Assembly (NCBI GenBank): GCA_963734085.1
Contig: CAVTFT010000017.1
Location: forward strand, 496,001-560,000
Length of the DNA: 64,000 nucleotides
Direction of reading: 5' to 3'
Source: CAIWHR01 sp963734085
Lineage (GTDB): Bacteria > Pseudomonadota > Gammaproteobacteria > Burkholderiales > Casimicrobiaceae
Shown: positions 34,058 through 43,012 of the stretch, one piece after another
Numbering within the stretch: the stretch's first letter is position 1
How the letters are laid out: the number at the start of each line of letters is the position of its first letter
Position numbers and translations under genes: made by a program
The notes under the pieces: model-generated
What the model saw: the letters and a program-made list of their open reading frames with translations, nothing else
The model's database searches: none
What the model was told of the DNA's origin: nothing

Positions 34058-35329
34058 TCAATTCTGGGGGTACAGGAACGATCGGCTCATCGGATAGTTG
34101 CTGCCGACGCTCCCCTTGCTGACGGTGACCTGGAACAGGTCGAGCTGCGGCGTCTTCGTCCGGAACACTTCCGCGCACGACCATAGATACGTGCGCCAGA
34201 TGCGGCGAAAGCGCTCGTCGAAGCGCTTCGGATCGAGCGCGTGGATCGCCTCCCAGTTGCGGTCGAAGCGCTCGGCCCAGGCATCGAGCGTCAGTGCGTA
34301 GTGCCGCCGCAGGTTCTCGACATCGAGGATCTCGAGCCCGCAGCGCTCCATCCAGTCGAGCGCCTGCGAGAGGCTCGGGATCCAGCCGCCCGGAAAGATG
34401 TATTTGCGGATGTAGAACTCGGTGTCGCGCATGCCGACGTGACCGATGAAATGGATGACGCCGAGGCCGCCGGGCTTCAGCGCCGCCGCATGCGCGCGCA
34501 CGACTTCAGGCAGGGAGTCGCGGCCGGCGTGCTCGAGCGTGCCGATCGACAGTAGCTTGTCGTACTGGCCGGGGATTTCCCGGAAATCGCAGTCGATGAC
34601 GCGAACCTTGTCGGCGAGCCCGCGGCGCTCGATCTCCGCCTGCGTCTCGCGCACCTGCTCGGTCGTCGCGTTGATGCCAGTCCCCAGTGCGCCGTAATGC
34701 TCCCACGCGTGGAACAGCAGGCCGCCCCAGCCCGAGCCGACGTCGACGAACGTCTCGCCGGCCTTGAGCTGCACCTTGCGACAGACGTGGTCCATCTTGT
34801 TGCGTTGCGCCTCTTCGAGCGTCTTCGTGCCTTCCTTCCAGTACGCGCACGTGTACATCATCGCCGCCGCGTCGAGCCACGGCCGGTAGAACGCCTGGCC
34901 GTGTCCGTAGTGGAAGCGCGCGTTCGCTTTCGCCTGCGCAATCGAGCGGTTCGAATGTCTGAGCTCGTGCCATTGATTGCGAATCCAGACGAGCGGCATC
35001 CTCGCCTGGTCGTAGCCGCCGTCGAAGCCGGCGCGGAAGACTCGCGCCAGGTCGCCGTCGATGTCCAAGCTTCCGTCGAAGTAGGATTCGAGCAGGCCGA
35101 CGTAGCCGAAAGCGACGACGCGCCGCTCCGCGGCCTGCGTCCGAAACATCAGCGTGAACGCGGGGGCGACGTCGCGCGCCTGGACGATGGCGCCGTTGGA
35201 AAGAACGACCCGGAATGGAATCTCGGTCGCTGCGGCGACGGCGGCGAGCTTGCGGGCGACCGCTTTCGATGGGGTCGCAGGCGGCGGTGCAGCGGCAGGA
35301 TCGCTGATCGCATGGTTGTGATTGCTCAT
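34058..35329 (-). CDS. Cyclopropane-fatty-acid-synthase-like methyltransferase, TmsB/BfaB-like
   Basis: A 423-residue SAM-dependent methyltransferase of the CFA synthase family acting on phospholipid acyl chains. The lipid-binding N-terminal domain includes VGLLESYFDGSLDIDGDL (about 77-94); FYRPWLDAAAMMYTCAYW is at 147-164; the SAM motif VDVGSGWGG is at 195-203; and IHFIGHVGMRDTEFYIRKYIFPGG is the late signature. I chose the ATG at 35329 (MSNHNHAISDP), with AGGTGAAAA upstream. Because the flavoprotein follows directly, 10-methyl(ene) fatty acid synthesis is more likely than cyclopropane formation. Confidence 0.82.
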   Translation of the reverse strand: MSNHNHAISDPAAAPPPATPSKAVARKLAAVAAATEIPFRVVLSNGAIVQARDVAPAFTLMFRTQAAERRVVAFGYVGLLESYFDGSLDIDGDLARVFRAGFDGGYDQARMPLVWIRNQWHELRHSNRSIAQAKANARFHYGHGQAFYRPWLDAAAMMYTCAYWKEGTKTLEEAQRNKMDHVCRKVQLKAGETFVDVGSGWGGLLFHAWEHYGALGTGINATTEQVRETQAEIERRGLADKVRVIDCDFREIPGQYDKLLSIGTLEHAGRDSLPEVVRAHAAALKPGGLGVIHFIGHVGMRDTEFYIRKYIFPGGWIPSLSQALDWMERCGLEILDVENLRRHYALTLDAWAERFDRNWEAIHALDPKRFDERFRRIWRTYLWSCAEVFRTKTPQLDLFQVTVSKGSVGSNYPMSRSFLYPQN

Positions 35330-35332
35330 TTT

Positions 35333-35361
35333 TTCACCTGGTGAAGGTAACGATCGATCGT
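35333..35361. promoter_or_regulatory. Two short palindromes just upstream of the CFA-synthase-like gene
   Basis: TTCACC-T-GGTGAA at 35333-35345 overlaps the ribosome-binding site of the gene starting at 35329, and ACGATCGATCGT at 35350-35361 lies next to it. Both are perfect palindromes and could bind a regulator. The remaining spacer up to 35627 shows nothing else clear. Confidence 0.35.
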
Positions 35362-35627
35362 GCCCCGACGAAGGGGGCGAGCTCCGGCGGACGTCGGCAG
35401 TCCGCAATAGGCTCCTTGTCCGTGTGGGAAAACGCGCGCCGATCCGCATCCGGCCCCCCGACCCGGACCGAACCGCAACCCGCGTGCCCATCGAAGAGCG
35501 TTGATTCAGCGGGATAAATCGGTTCAGATCCGCACCGAGTCGCGTAGGAATTACCGGACCCGAAGCTAGGAATTACAGCACCTGGCGCCAACGATCGGCT
35601 ATCGGCGTTAACATCGTACACCTCGCG

Positions 35628-35945
35628 ATGACCCTCTTGCCGACGCCCTTCCCGCAACGCGTTCCCGCCGGTGCCGGCGTGGGATACCCGCGCGCTTTCG
35701 CTCGTCCCGAGGCCGGGATTGAACGGATGCCCCTCGCAGTCGCTAACTCGTGGGACGTTAGCTTGACGATCACTGCCGCACCGGGGCCGGGTGACGACGA
35801 CGAGGACGACGAAGACAAGGGAACCGGCAGCGGCGGGGGCGGCAATATCGACCCCGACGACGACGATTACGGCAGCGACGACGACGAGGAAGACGACGAA
35901 GAGGACCCGCTGTGGGCGGTGTCCTGGGTCGCGATAGCCCCTTAG
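35628..35945 (+). CDS. Small Asp-rich acidic protein, hypothetical
   Basis: A possible 105-residue protein. Residues about 55-95 are almost only Asp, Glu and Gly (GDDDEDDEDKG, then IDPDDDDYGSDDDEEDDEED), followed by PLWAVSWVAIAP. There is no strong ribosome-binding site before this ATG; an ATG at 35727 would give 72 residues. Low-complexity GAC/GAG runs can give false open frames in GC-rich DNA, so coding status is uncertain. I do not recognise it. Confidence 0.35.
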   Translation: MTLLPTPFPQRVPAGAGVGYPRAFARPEAGIERMPLAVANSWDVSLTITAAPGPGDDDEDDEDKGTGSGGGGNIDPDDDDYGSDDDEEDDEEDPLWAVSWVAIAP

Positions 35946-35964
35946 CTGCGCTGCAGCATCATGC

Positions 35965-36350
35965 TATAATGCCCCATGCAGCGATTCTGCGAGGTTGGAC
36001 GGTCGCCTGCTGCGCGTAACACTCTCGCGGCGACCGGTTCATCGGCTTCTAATCTTCTGGGGTGTCCTTCGAGGAGCCCCCGAGTTCATTCTCCGGCGAT
36101 TCGAGTCTGAGCAGCGGCAGGTCGGGTTAGCGACGATGGCAATGCAGTCTGTCGACCCGGTTGCGGCTGTTTGCGCGCGTCGGTGGCGTTTCCTGAGGGC
36201 GAGTCGCGCCTTCGCTTGACGCCCGCCGCCCGTTCGTTCCCCGCGATTCCGGAATTTTGGGCACGGCTCGCCTCCTTGGCGAGGTCCGATTTTGCCCGCG
36301 CCCTTCGCGACGCCACAAGCGACGCTCGGGGCATCGCGAAGGAATCGAGC
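35965..36350 (+). promoter_or_regulatory. Promoter -10 box and long untranslated leader of the RhlE-type helicase gene
   Basis: A perfect TATAAT lies at 35965-35970. If used, transcription starts near 35977 and leaves about 375 bases of leader before the ATG at 36351. No convincing gene is in that stretch; it is lower in GC at its 5' end than the neighbourhood. Long leaders are known on cold-induced DEAD-box helicase mRNAs such as csdA/deaD, so a structured regulatory leader is plausible. Confidence 0.4.
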
Positions 36351-37643
36351 ATGACATTCGAAGAACTGAAACTCTCTCTGCCGTTGCTACAGGCGCTCGA
36401 CCAGTGCGGGTACCGCGAACCGACGCCGATTCAGGCGCAGGCGATCCCTCCACTGATCGCGGGCCGCGACCTGATCGGCTCGGCGCAGACCGGAACCGGC
36501 AAGACCGCCGCGTTCGTGCTGCCTGCGCTGCAGCGGCTCGCCACGTCACCCGCCATCGCCGGGCGCTCCGGCAACGGATCGGCAAGCCCGCGGGTGCTGA
36601 TCCTCGCGCCGACGCGCGAGCTCGCCCAGCAAGTCGCCGCGCAGGCGGTGCTCTACGGCCGGAGCTTGCGAACGCAGACCGTCTGCATCTATGGGGGGGC
36701 GCCGTATCCGGTGCAAAACCGCGAGCTCGCGCGGGGCGTCGACATCCTCGTCGCGACGCCCGGCCGGCTGCTCGACCATCTCGATCGCGGCCGGATCGAC
36801 CTGTCTCGCCTCGACGTGCTGGTGCTGGACGAGGCCGACCGGATGCTCGACATGGGCTTCATCGACGACGTGGAGCGCATCGCGCGGCTGACGCCGACAA
36901 CGCGCCAGACCGTATTGTTTTCGGCGACGTTCGACAGCGCGATCGCGCGCCTCGCCGGGCGCCTGCTGCGCGACCCTGTGCGGATCGATGTAGCGACGGA
37001 GAAGGCGGCGCCGCTCGCGATCGAGCAGCGCGTGCATTTCGCCGACGACCATTCGCACAAGCATCGCCTGCTCGATCACCTGCTCGCCGATACGGCGATC
37101 CGGCAGAGCCTCGTCTTCATTGCGACCAAGCGCGACGCCGAATCGCTGGCGCTGCGCCTGCGCGGAGATGGACACGCGGCCGCGGCGCTGCACGGTGACA
37201 TGAATCAGCGCGAGCGCACGCGCACGCTGCAGGACATGCGGCGCGGCCGGGTGCGCACGCTGGTTGCCACCGACGTCGCGGCCCGCGGCCTCGACGTCGC
37301 CGGGATCAGCCACGTGATCAACTTCGACCTGCCGCGCCAGGCCGAGGACTATGTTCACCGGATCGGCCGCACGGGGCGTGCGGGCGCCGTCGGGATCGCG
37401 GTGTCGCTCGCGCATCACAGCGACCGCGGCGCGCTGCGGCAGATCGAGCGCTACACGGGGACGGCGATTCCGGCCCATGTCATCCCCGGGCTGGAGCCGC
37501 GGCCGCGTCCCGCGCGGGGTGTCGAGCCGCGGCGGGCGGCGACCGGGAAGCCTCGCTACCGGGGCCCGCATTCGAGCGCTCGCGATGCGGCCGGCGGGTC
37601 GTCGCGCGGCGGCTACGCGGGAAAGCGCGCCCGCTCCTGGTAG
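36351..37643 (+). CDS. rhlE: DEAD-box RNA helicase, RhlE family
   Basis: A 430-residue ATP-dependent RNA helicase. The Q motif sits around 9-30 (GYREPTPIQAQAIP), Walker A AQTGTGKT at 45-52, then PTRELAQQ, the DEAD box in LVLDEADRMLDMGF, SAT in LFSATF, and the helicase C-terminal motifs ARGLDVAGI and HRIGRTGRAG. A short basic Arg/Gly tail follows. I chose the ATG at 36351 (MTFEELKLS), the usual family start; the frame is open 60 codons upstream without similarity. RhlE is the likeliest subfamily by length and tail; the symbol is by family. A strong terminator follows. Confidence 0.9.
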   Translation: MTFEELKLSLPLLQALDQCGYREPTPIQAQAIPPLIAGRDLIGSAQTGTGKTAAFVLPALQRLATSPAIAGRSGNGSASPRVLILAPTRELAQQVAAQAVLYGRSLRTQTVCIYGGAPYPVQNRELARGVDILVATPGRLLDHLDRGRIDLSRLDVLVLDEADRMLDMGFIDDVERIARLTPTTRQTVLFSATFDSAIARLAGRLLRDPVRIDVATEKAAPLAIEQRVHFADDHSHKHRLLDHLLADTAIRQSLVFIATKRDAESLALRLRGDGHAAAALHGDMNQRERTRTLQDMRRGRVRTLVATDVAARGLDVAGISHVINFDLPRQAEDYVHRIGRTGRAGAVGIAVSLAHHSDRGALRQIERYTGTAIPAHVIPGLEPRPRPARGVEPRRAATGKPRYRGPHSSARDAAGGSSRGGYAGKRARSW

Positions 37644-37666
37644 GTCCTCCGGCATCGGCTAGTCCG

Positions 37667-37699
37667 ACGGGGTTGGTGCATTGCATCAACCCCGTTTTC
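37667..37699 (+). terminator. Rho-independent terminator after the helicase gene
   Basis: ACGGGGTTGGTGCA (37667-37680) pairs with TGCATCAACCCCGT (37682-37695) around a one-base centre, with one G-T pair, and is followed by TTTTC. It starts 24 bases after the stop codon. Confidence 0.85.
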
Positions 37700-37776
37700 A
37701 TTGCGGATTTCGTGCGCCCAAGGCGTCACGGACGCGTCATACTGCGCAGCTAGCTTGCGCGACAGACGACCGCCGG

Positions 37777-38832
37777 ATGCACGCCTACCTGTCGATCGAA
37801 AATCTTTGCGTCTCCTACGGCGCGTCACGGGTGCTCGACCGCGTGAGCCTCGAGGTCGCGCGCGGCGAGATGATAGCGCTTCTGGGAAGCTCCGGTTGCG
37901 GCAAGACGACGCTGCTCCGCGCGATTGCCGGGTTCATTGCGCCCGGCGAAGGCAGCATCCGCGTCGGTGGTGCCGACATTGCCCATCTGCCGCCGGAAAG
38001 GCGCAACACCGCGATGATGTTCCAGTCGTATGCGCTGTGGCCGCACATGACGGTCGCCGCCAATATCGGCTACGGCCTCGTGATGCGCAGCTGGAAGAAG
38101 GATGCGATTGCCGCGCGCATCGACGAGATGCTGAAACTCCTCCAGCTCGAGGGCTTCGGCCCGCGCGCCGTGACCCAACTCTCGGGCGGCCAGCGGCAGC
38201 GCGTGGCACTCGGCCGGGCGCTCGCCGTCGACCCGACTTTGCTGCTGCTGGACGAGCCGATGTCGAATCTCGACTACAAGGTCCGGCTCGAGCTGCGCCA
38301 CGAGCTCCGCGCGCTGCAGCAGCGCGTCGGCATCACGTCGGTCTACGTGACGCACGACCGCGAGGAAGCGCTGACGCTCGCCGATCGGATCGCGGTGATC
38401 GACGCCGGCCGGATCGTGCAGGTCGGCACGCCGGAGGAGATCTTCCAGCGTCCGACGAGTGCGTTCGTCGCCGGGTTCATGGGTGCCGACAACGCACTCG
38501 ACGTCGTCGGCACGGCGGACGGCGCGCTCGCGATGGCGAACGGCGAAGCGGCGACGACGCCGCGACTGCGCGCGCATTTCCGCAGCGATGCCGCACGCCT
38601 CGCACCCGCATCGGCGGCTGCCGCGGACGCGCTGGTGATCACCGGCGTCATCGCGCAATCGATCTATGTCGGCCAGGGCTACCGCTATCGCATCCGCGCC
38701 GGCGGCGCCGACATCTGGGTTCACGCGCCGGAGCGCGTGGCGGAGGGCACGGCGGCGTCGGTCGTCGTCCCGCGCGAGGCGCTCCTGCTCTTTTCCACCG
38801 GGCAACCCACTCACCAACGGGAGGTGACATGA
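37777..38832 (+). CDS. ABC transporter ATP-binding protein, PotA/FbpC type
   Basis: A 351-residue ATPase for an importer of the spermidine/putrescine-iron-2-aminoethylphosphonate class. Walker A GSSGCGKT is at 37-44, the Q-loop in MMFQSYALWPHMT, the signature LSGGQRQR, Walker B LLLLDEPMSNLD and the switch His in VTHDREEALTLAD. A C-terminal TOBE-type regulatory domain (about 240-345) follows, with VGQGYRYRIRAGGADIWVHAP. I chose the ATG at 37777. The stop overlaps the next start as ATGA, so the operon begins here. Confidence 0.92.
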   Translation: MHAYLSIENLCVSYGASRVLDRVSLEVARGEMIALLGSSGCGKTTLLRAIAGFIAPGEGSIRVGGADIAHLPPERRNTAMMFQSYALWPHMTVAANIGYGLVMRSWKKDAIAARIDEMLKLLQLEGFGPRAVTQLSGGQRQRVALGRALAVDPTLLLLDEPMSNLDYKVRLELRHELRALQQRVGITSVYVTHDREEALTLADRIAVIDAGRIVQVGTPEEIFQRPTSAFVAGFMGADNALDVVGTADGALAMANGEAATTPRLRAHFRSDAARLAPASAAAADALVITGVIAQSIYVGQGYRYRIRAGGADIWVHAPERVAEGTAASVVVPREALLLFSTGQPTHQREVT

Positions 38833-39974
38833 AACTTCGCATCCTGCTCGTACTCGCGGCGTTCGGCGCGCTCGCTGCGGTGCCGCAAGCCGGCGCGCAG
38901 ACGACGCTCAACGTCGTCACTGCGGGCGACCAGAACATGGTTGACTATGTCAACAACTATCTCGGGCCCAAATTCGAGAAGATGAATCCCGGCGTCACGG
39001 TGCGTGCCGTCGGCACCGGCCCCGGCGATGCCGGCTCGCAGAAGATCTATGAAAAGTTGGTGGCACAGCAAAAGGCCGGCAGCGCGGCGTGGGACATCGA
39101 CGTCGCCGTCATCCATCAGCTCGCCTCCGCGACGATGGTCAACGAAAAGCTGCTGCTGCCCTATCGCAACGACGTCGCGGCGGGCAAGCTCGTCTCGCGC
39201 GACACGGCAAAGAACGCGCTCGGCGCGAACGTCGACGGTTACGTGCTGCCGATGTTCCACAGCCAGATCGCGTTCGCCTACAACCCCGACCTCGTGAAGG
39301 CGCCACCGAAGTCGTTCACCGAGCTCAACGAATGGGTGAAGAAGAACCCGAAGCAGTTCGGCTACAACGGCGTCAAGGGCGGAATGTCGGGCGTGGGCTT
39401 CGTCACCGCGTGGGTCGCCGCCTATAGCGGGCTGGGCGACAAGCTCGAGAAGGGTCCGTACGAGGCCTCCGCCGCACCCGCGATCGACAAGGCACTATCC
39501 GGCCTCAAGGATTTCAACCAGTACGTCGTGATGACGCCGGGCAACGCCGGGACGCTCGACATGCTGAATCGCGGCGAGATCGCGATGGGTCCGGTGTGGG
39601 TTGACATGTTCTACACGTGGCAGGCCGACGGCAAGATGAGCCCAAAGATCAAGCTCGCGCTGCCGTCGCCGGGATTGCCCGGGCAACCGATGTACTACGT
39701 CATTCCGGCAAAAGCCGCGCATGCAGATCTCGCGAAGAAGTTCGTCGATTTCGCCGAAAGCCCCGAGGTGCAGGCCGAGGGCATCGTCAAGCAGTTCAAC
39801 TGGTATCCCGGCATCGACCCGCAGTACGTGCAGCCGAAACTCGATCAGGCCGCGTGGAACAAGCTCTTCACAGACATCTCGCCTTCCGATCTGTCGAAGT
39901 ACGGGCGTCCGTTCCCGCTGTCGCCGTACTTCAAGGAGATCGTAGAAGGCTACGAGCGCGTTGTCCTGAAGTAG
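38829..39974 (+). CDS. Extracellular solute-binding protein of the ABC importer
   Basis: A 381-residue periplasmic binding protein with a Sec signal peptide of about 23 residues ending AGA; there is no lipobox cysteine. NVVTAGDQNMVDYVNNYLGPKF and VAVIHQLASATMVNEKLLLPY belong to lobe one, and the MGPVWVDMFYTWQADGKMSPKI segment to the hinge and second lobe, as in type-2 binding proteins of the PotD/FbpA cluster. The ligand is not predictable by eye; polyamines, iron or small organic acids are candidates. ATGA overlap with the ATPase gene. Confidence 0.88.
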   Translation: MKLRILLVLAAFGALAAVPQAGAQTTLNVVTAGDQNMVDYVNNYLGPKFEKMNPGVTVRAVGTGPGDAGSQKIYEKLVAQQKAGSAAWDIDVAVIHQLASATMVNEKLLLPYRNDVAAGKLVSRDTAKNALGANVDGYVLPMFHSQIAFAYNPDLVKAPPKSFTELNEWVKKNPKQFGYNGVKGGMSGVGFVTAWVAAYSGLGDKLEKGPYEASAAPAIDKALSGLKDFNQYVVMTPGNAGTLDMLNRGEIAMGPVWVDMFYTWQADGKMSPKIKLALPSPGLPGQPMYYVIPAKAAHADLAKKFVDFAESPEVQAEGIVKQFNWYPGIDPQYVQPKLDQAAWNKLFTDISPSDLSKYGRPFPLSPYFKEIVEGYERVVLK

Positions 39975-39990
39975 CGGCCGGAGTGGATTC

Positions 39991-40830
39991 GTGACCGCCA
40001 ACGAGCGGCGGTGGGCCGGGCTTGCGCTCGCCGCGCCGGCACTTGCGATCGTCGGCCTGTTCTTCGTGCTGCCGCTTGCGATGTCGTTCGTCCTTGCGTT
40101 TCGCGGCAAGGACGGCGGGTTCACGCTCGAGCACTTCGCGAAGTCGTTCGATCTCTACACGACGGACCTCGTCTTCACGCTCGGCATCACGCTGCTGTCG
40201 ACCGTGCTGATCGGGCTCGTCGCCGTGGCGATCGCCGGTTATCTGACGCTGGGCGAGAATCCGCGTGCCGTCGCCGTGCTGCGCTGGCTCTATCGCTGGC
40301 CGCTGTTCATCCCGTTCATCGTCACCGGCCAGGTGATGCGCACGTTCCTCGCGAAGAACGGAATGCTGAATCACGTGTTGATCGGCTCGGGCCTGATTGA
40401 GCCGCTCGCCGCGCAGAGCCTCCTCGACTGGCGCGGCATCGTCGTCGCGTTCGTCTGGAAGCAGGCGCCGTTCGTCACGCTGCTCGTCGCCGGCGCGATG
40501 GCCTCGCTCGAGGCGCAGCACATCGAGGCAGCACGCAACCTGGGCGCGCGGCGGCCGCGCGTGCTGATCGACATCGTGCTGCCGCAGGTGCGGGGCACGC
40601 TGCTGGTCGGGCTCGTGCTGTCGTTCGTGACGATGCTCTCGGTCCTGTCGGTGCCGATGATGATCAACCCGAACTCGCCGACGATGATGACGGTCGACGT
40701 CGCCTACCGGATCAACACGCATGCCGATTACGCCGTCGCCAATGCGCTGTGCCTGATGTCGCTGCTGGTGGCGGCGATCGGCGCCGCGTTCTACCTCCGG
40801 CACGCCACCGGGAAGGCGTCAAGCACATGA
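39991..40830 (+). CDS. ABC importer permease 1
   Basis: A 279-residue inner-membrane permease with about six helices and the EAA loop EAARNLGARRPRVLIDIVLPQ near 178-198. GTG start, 16 bases after the binding-protein stop. Its stop overlaps the next gene start as ATGA. It belongs to the PotB/CysTW-type permease family and pairs with the following permease. Confidence 0.9.
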   Translation: MTANERRWAGLALAAPALAIVGLFFVLPLAMSFVLAFRGKDGGFTLEHFAKSFDLYTTDLVFTLGITLLSTVLIGLVAVAIAGYLTLGENPRAVAVLRWLYRWPLFIPFIVTGQVMRTFLAKNGMLNHVLIGSGLIEPLAAQSLLDWRGIVVAFVWKQAPFVTLLVAGAMASLEAQHIEAARNLGARRPRVLIDIVLPQVRGTLLVGLVLSFVTMLSVLSVPMMINPNSPTMMTVDVAYRINTHADYAVANALCLMSLLVAAIGAAFYLRHATGKASST

Positions 40831-41648
40831 ACGCACGCGCCATCCAGCGCTGGCCGCAGGCGTTCGTGCGCATGGCGTTGCTCGCCTTGTTCGCGTTCCT
40901 GATCTTCGGCCCGCTTGCCAATCTGTTGCTCTGGGCGTTCGCGGAGAAGTGGTACTTCCCGTACAAGCTGCCGCAGGAGTTCGGGCTCACGTTCTGGTAC
41001 CGCGTGTTCCAGCCCCGCGGCAACGCGCTTGTCTCGCTCGGGACGAGCGTCTGGATCGCGGCGCTGACCGTCGTCGTCGCGCTGGCCGTGGCGATTCCGG
41101 CGGGATACGCGCTGGCGCGCCTCAAGCTGCCGTGGCGTGGCGCGATGCTCCTCGCGTTCCTGCTGCCGCAGGCCGTGCCGAACCTGCCCGTCTACGTCAA
41201 CATCGCCCGCGTCTTCTACGAAATCGGCTTGAACGGAACGATTGCCGGCGTCGTCCTGGTCCACGCGTCGCACGGGCTCGTGCTCGCCGTGTGGATCGCC
41301 TCGGCGGCGTTTGCCGCCGTCGACGCCTCGCTCGAGGAAGCGGCGCGCAACATGGGTGCGTCGCCGTGGACCTGTTTTCGCACGGTGACGCTGCCGCTCG
41401 CGGCGCCGGGGCTCGTCGCAAGCGCAATCTTCGTCTTCCTCGAGTCGCTGGACGAGTTCACCGGCACGTATTTCGTCGGCGTGCCCGATGTCATCACGTT
41501 GCCGCTGCTGATGTTCAACGCGAGCATGGGCGGCAATTACCAGATCGCGTCGATCACCGCGCTGCTGCTGCTGATTCCGTCGATCGGCTTCATGCTCGTC
41601 GTCGAGCGCTTCCTCAAGGCCGACGTGCTGGCGATGGTGGGTCGCTGA
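40827..41648 (+). CDS. ABC importer permease 2
   Basis: A 273-residue inner-membrane permease with about six helices and the EAA motif EEAARNMGASPWTCFRTVTLPL, followed by FVFLESLDEFTGTYFVGVPD, of the PotC type. ATGA overlap with permease 1. Last gene of the four-gene importer operon. Confidence 0.9.
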   Translation: MNARAIQRWPQAFVRMALLALFAFLIFGPLANLLLWAFAEKWYFPYKLPQEFGLTFWYRVFQPRGNALVSLGTSVWIAALTVVVALAVAIPAGYALARLKLPWRGAMLLAFLLPQAVPNLPVYVNIARVFYEIGLNGTIAGVVLVHASHGLVLAVWIASAAFAAVDASLEEAARNMGASPWTCFRTVTLPLAAPGLVASAIFVFLESLDEFTGTYFVGVPDVITLPLLMFNASMGGNYQIASITALLLLIPSIGFMLVVERFLKADVLAMVGR

Positions 41649-41655
41649 CCGACCC

Positions 41656-41684
41656 TTGCGCAGCCCGCGGCGCCGTCGTATAAA
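41656..41684 (+). promoter_or_regulatory. Candidate sigma70 promoter for the beta-propeller gene
   Basis: TTGCGC at 41656-41661 and TATAAA at 41679-41684 are 17 bases apart, about 80 bases before the ATG at 41766. It suggests the gene is transcribed separately from the importer. Confidence 0.5.
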
Positions 41685-41765
41685 AGTCGTCCGTGCCGGG
41701 CGGCCCCGGAGGTGTCGTCGGCACATCCCGTTCTTCGCGGTCCCACCCGAGAAGGAGCATGGAAA

Positions 41766-42788
41766 ATGAACGTCCGACGCTGGATCGAGCACGCCCTTCT
41801 GATTCTCGCGGCCGCGTTCGCGATGCAGGCGAATGCGTGGATCCGCAGCCCAGCAACTTCGTTTGCCGAGTTGCCGCCCGGCACGGCGCACCCGGAAGGC
41901 ATCACCGCCGACGCGCAGGGCAATCTCTACGTTGCTGATTTCGACGTGAGCAAAGCGTCGGGACCCGGCAACGTCGTGGTCTTCAATCATGCGGGGAAGC
42001 TGCTGCGCAAGCTCGACGTCACGCCATCGAGCCCGCTGCTGCTGGGAATTGCGTTCCAGCCGCACACCGGCGCGCTGCTGGTGCTGGACTTCGGCGCCGG
42101 CAATGTCCTCAGCGTCGATCCGCACACCGGCGTTGCGACGGTATTCTCGAGCATTGGCCCGCCTGCTACCGGTCACGGGATCAACGGATTGACATTCGAT
42201 CCGGACGGAAACGTTTACGTCTCCGATTCGTTCGCGGCGACGATCTGGAAGATTCCCGCAGCGGGTGGAGCGGCGAGCGCGTGGGTCAGCGATCCGGCGA
42301 CCCTCGGCACATCGGGTGTTCCGCCGTTCGGCGCCAACGGCGTCGCGTTCAACAATGCGCACGACGCGATGTTCGTGGCGAACACCGGCAACGACACCAT
42401 CGTCAAGATCCCGGTGGATGCGAGCTTCAATCCGGGAGCGCCCGCGGTCTTCGTCAACAGCATCAACGGCGCCGATGGATTGATCATCGACAACGCAGAC
42501 AATCTCTGGGTCGCCGCGAATCAGGCCGACGAGATTGTCGTCGTGGATCCCACTGGCCGTGCGATCGCGAAGCTGGGCGATTTCGACGGCCTCGATCGGG
42601 GCGGCATGGCCAGGGGCCTGCTGTTTCCGGCGAGCCTCGTGTTCAGCAACGGCTTCGTCTACGTGACGAACCTGGCGCTCGATCTCAAGGCCGCGGTCGG
42701 CGCTCTCGCCGTGGACTCGGCATGGGCGGCCGCCGTGACGCGCTTCAACGTCGCACGCATTCGCGCGCAGATTCCGCCGGTCAGGTGA
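41766..42788 (+). CDS. Secreted NHL/SMP-30-like beta-propeller protein
   Basis: A 340-residue exported protein with a signal peptide of about 24 residues ending ANA. The mature chain repeats blocks such as PEGITADAQGNLYVADF, INGLTFDPDGNVYVSDS, ANGVAFNNAHDAMFVANT and ADGLIIDNADNLWVAAN, about 40-50 residues apart, the pattern of a six-bladed NHL or gluconolactonase-like propeller. AAGGAG precedes the start. No catalytic residues can be assigned; sensing, binding or lactonase roles are all possible. Confidence 0.8.
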   Translation: MNVRRWIEHALLILAAAFAMQANAWIRSPATSFAELPPGTAHPEGITADAQGNLYVADFDVSKASGPGNVVVFNHAGKLLRKLDVTPSSPLLLGIAFQPHTGALLVLDFGAGNVLSVDPHTGVATVFSSIGPPATGHGINGLTFDPDGNVYVSDSFAATIWKIPAAGGAASAWVSDPATLGTSGVPPFGANGVAFNNAHDAMFVANTGNDTIVKIPVDASFNPGAPAVFVNSINGADGLIIDNADNLWVAANQADEIVVVDPTGRAIAKLGDFDGLDRGGMARGLLFPASLVFSNGFVYVTNLALDLKAAVGALAVDSAWAAAVTRFNVARIRAQIPPVR

Positions 42789-42805
42789 ATCGAAATCGGG
42801 AACGG

Positions 42806-42984
42806 ACCACGATATCGCGAATCGTGGTTTGTCCCCCACAAGATGTTGGCGGCAGCATAGTCCGTTCGTCGTCTCGCAATTGACTGGCAAATCATTATTG
42901 CGTGAAGCTGCGATGGGGCAGACGACCATTTCGCGATGACAAAGGCTCCGTCCGGATCGATTGCGAACCGGAATCGTGGTTTGT
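42806..42984. repeat. Hairpin and 14-base direct repeat in the spacer
   Basis: ACCACGAT at 42806-42813 pairs with ATCGTGGT at 42821-42828 around seven bases. GAATCGTGGTTTGT occurs at 42819-42832 and again at 42971-42984, 152 bases later. The spacer otherwise looks non-coding and AT-richer than its neighbours. Confidence 0.6.
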
Positions 42985-43012
42985 GCCGATTCCATAGAGG
43001 TTCAAGAAAAAC

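Noticed and set aside
35821..35910. GAC/GAG tract considered as a tandem repeat or CRISPR-like array
   Set aside because: Units are irregular and no spacer structure exists; it is codon-level low complexity.
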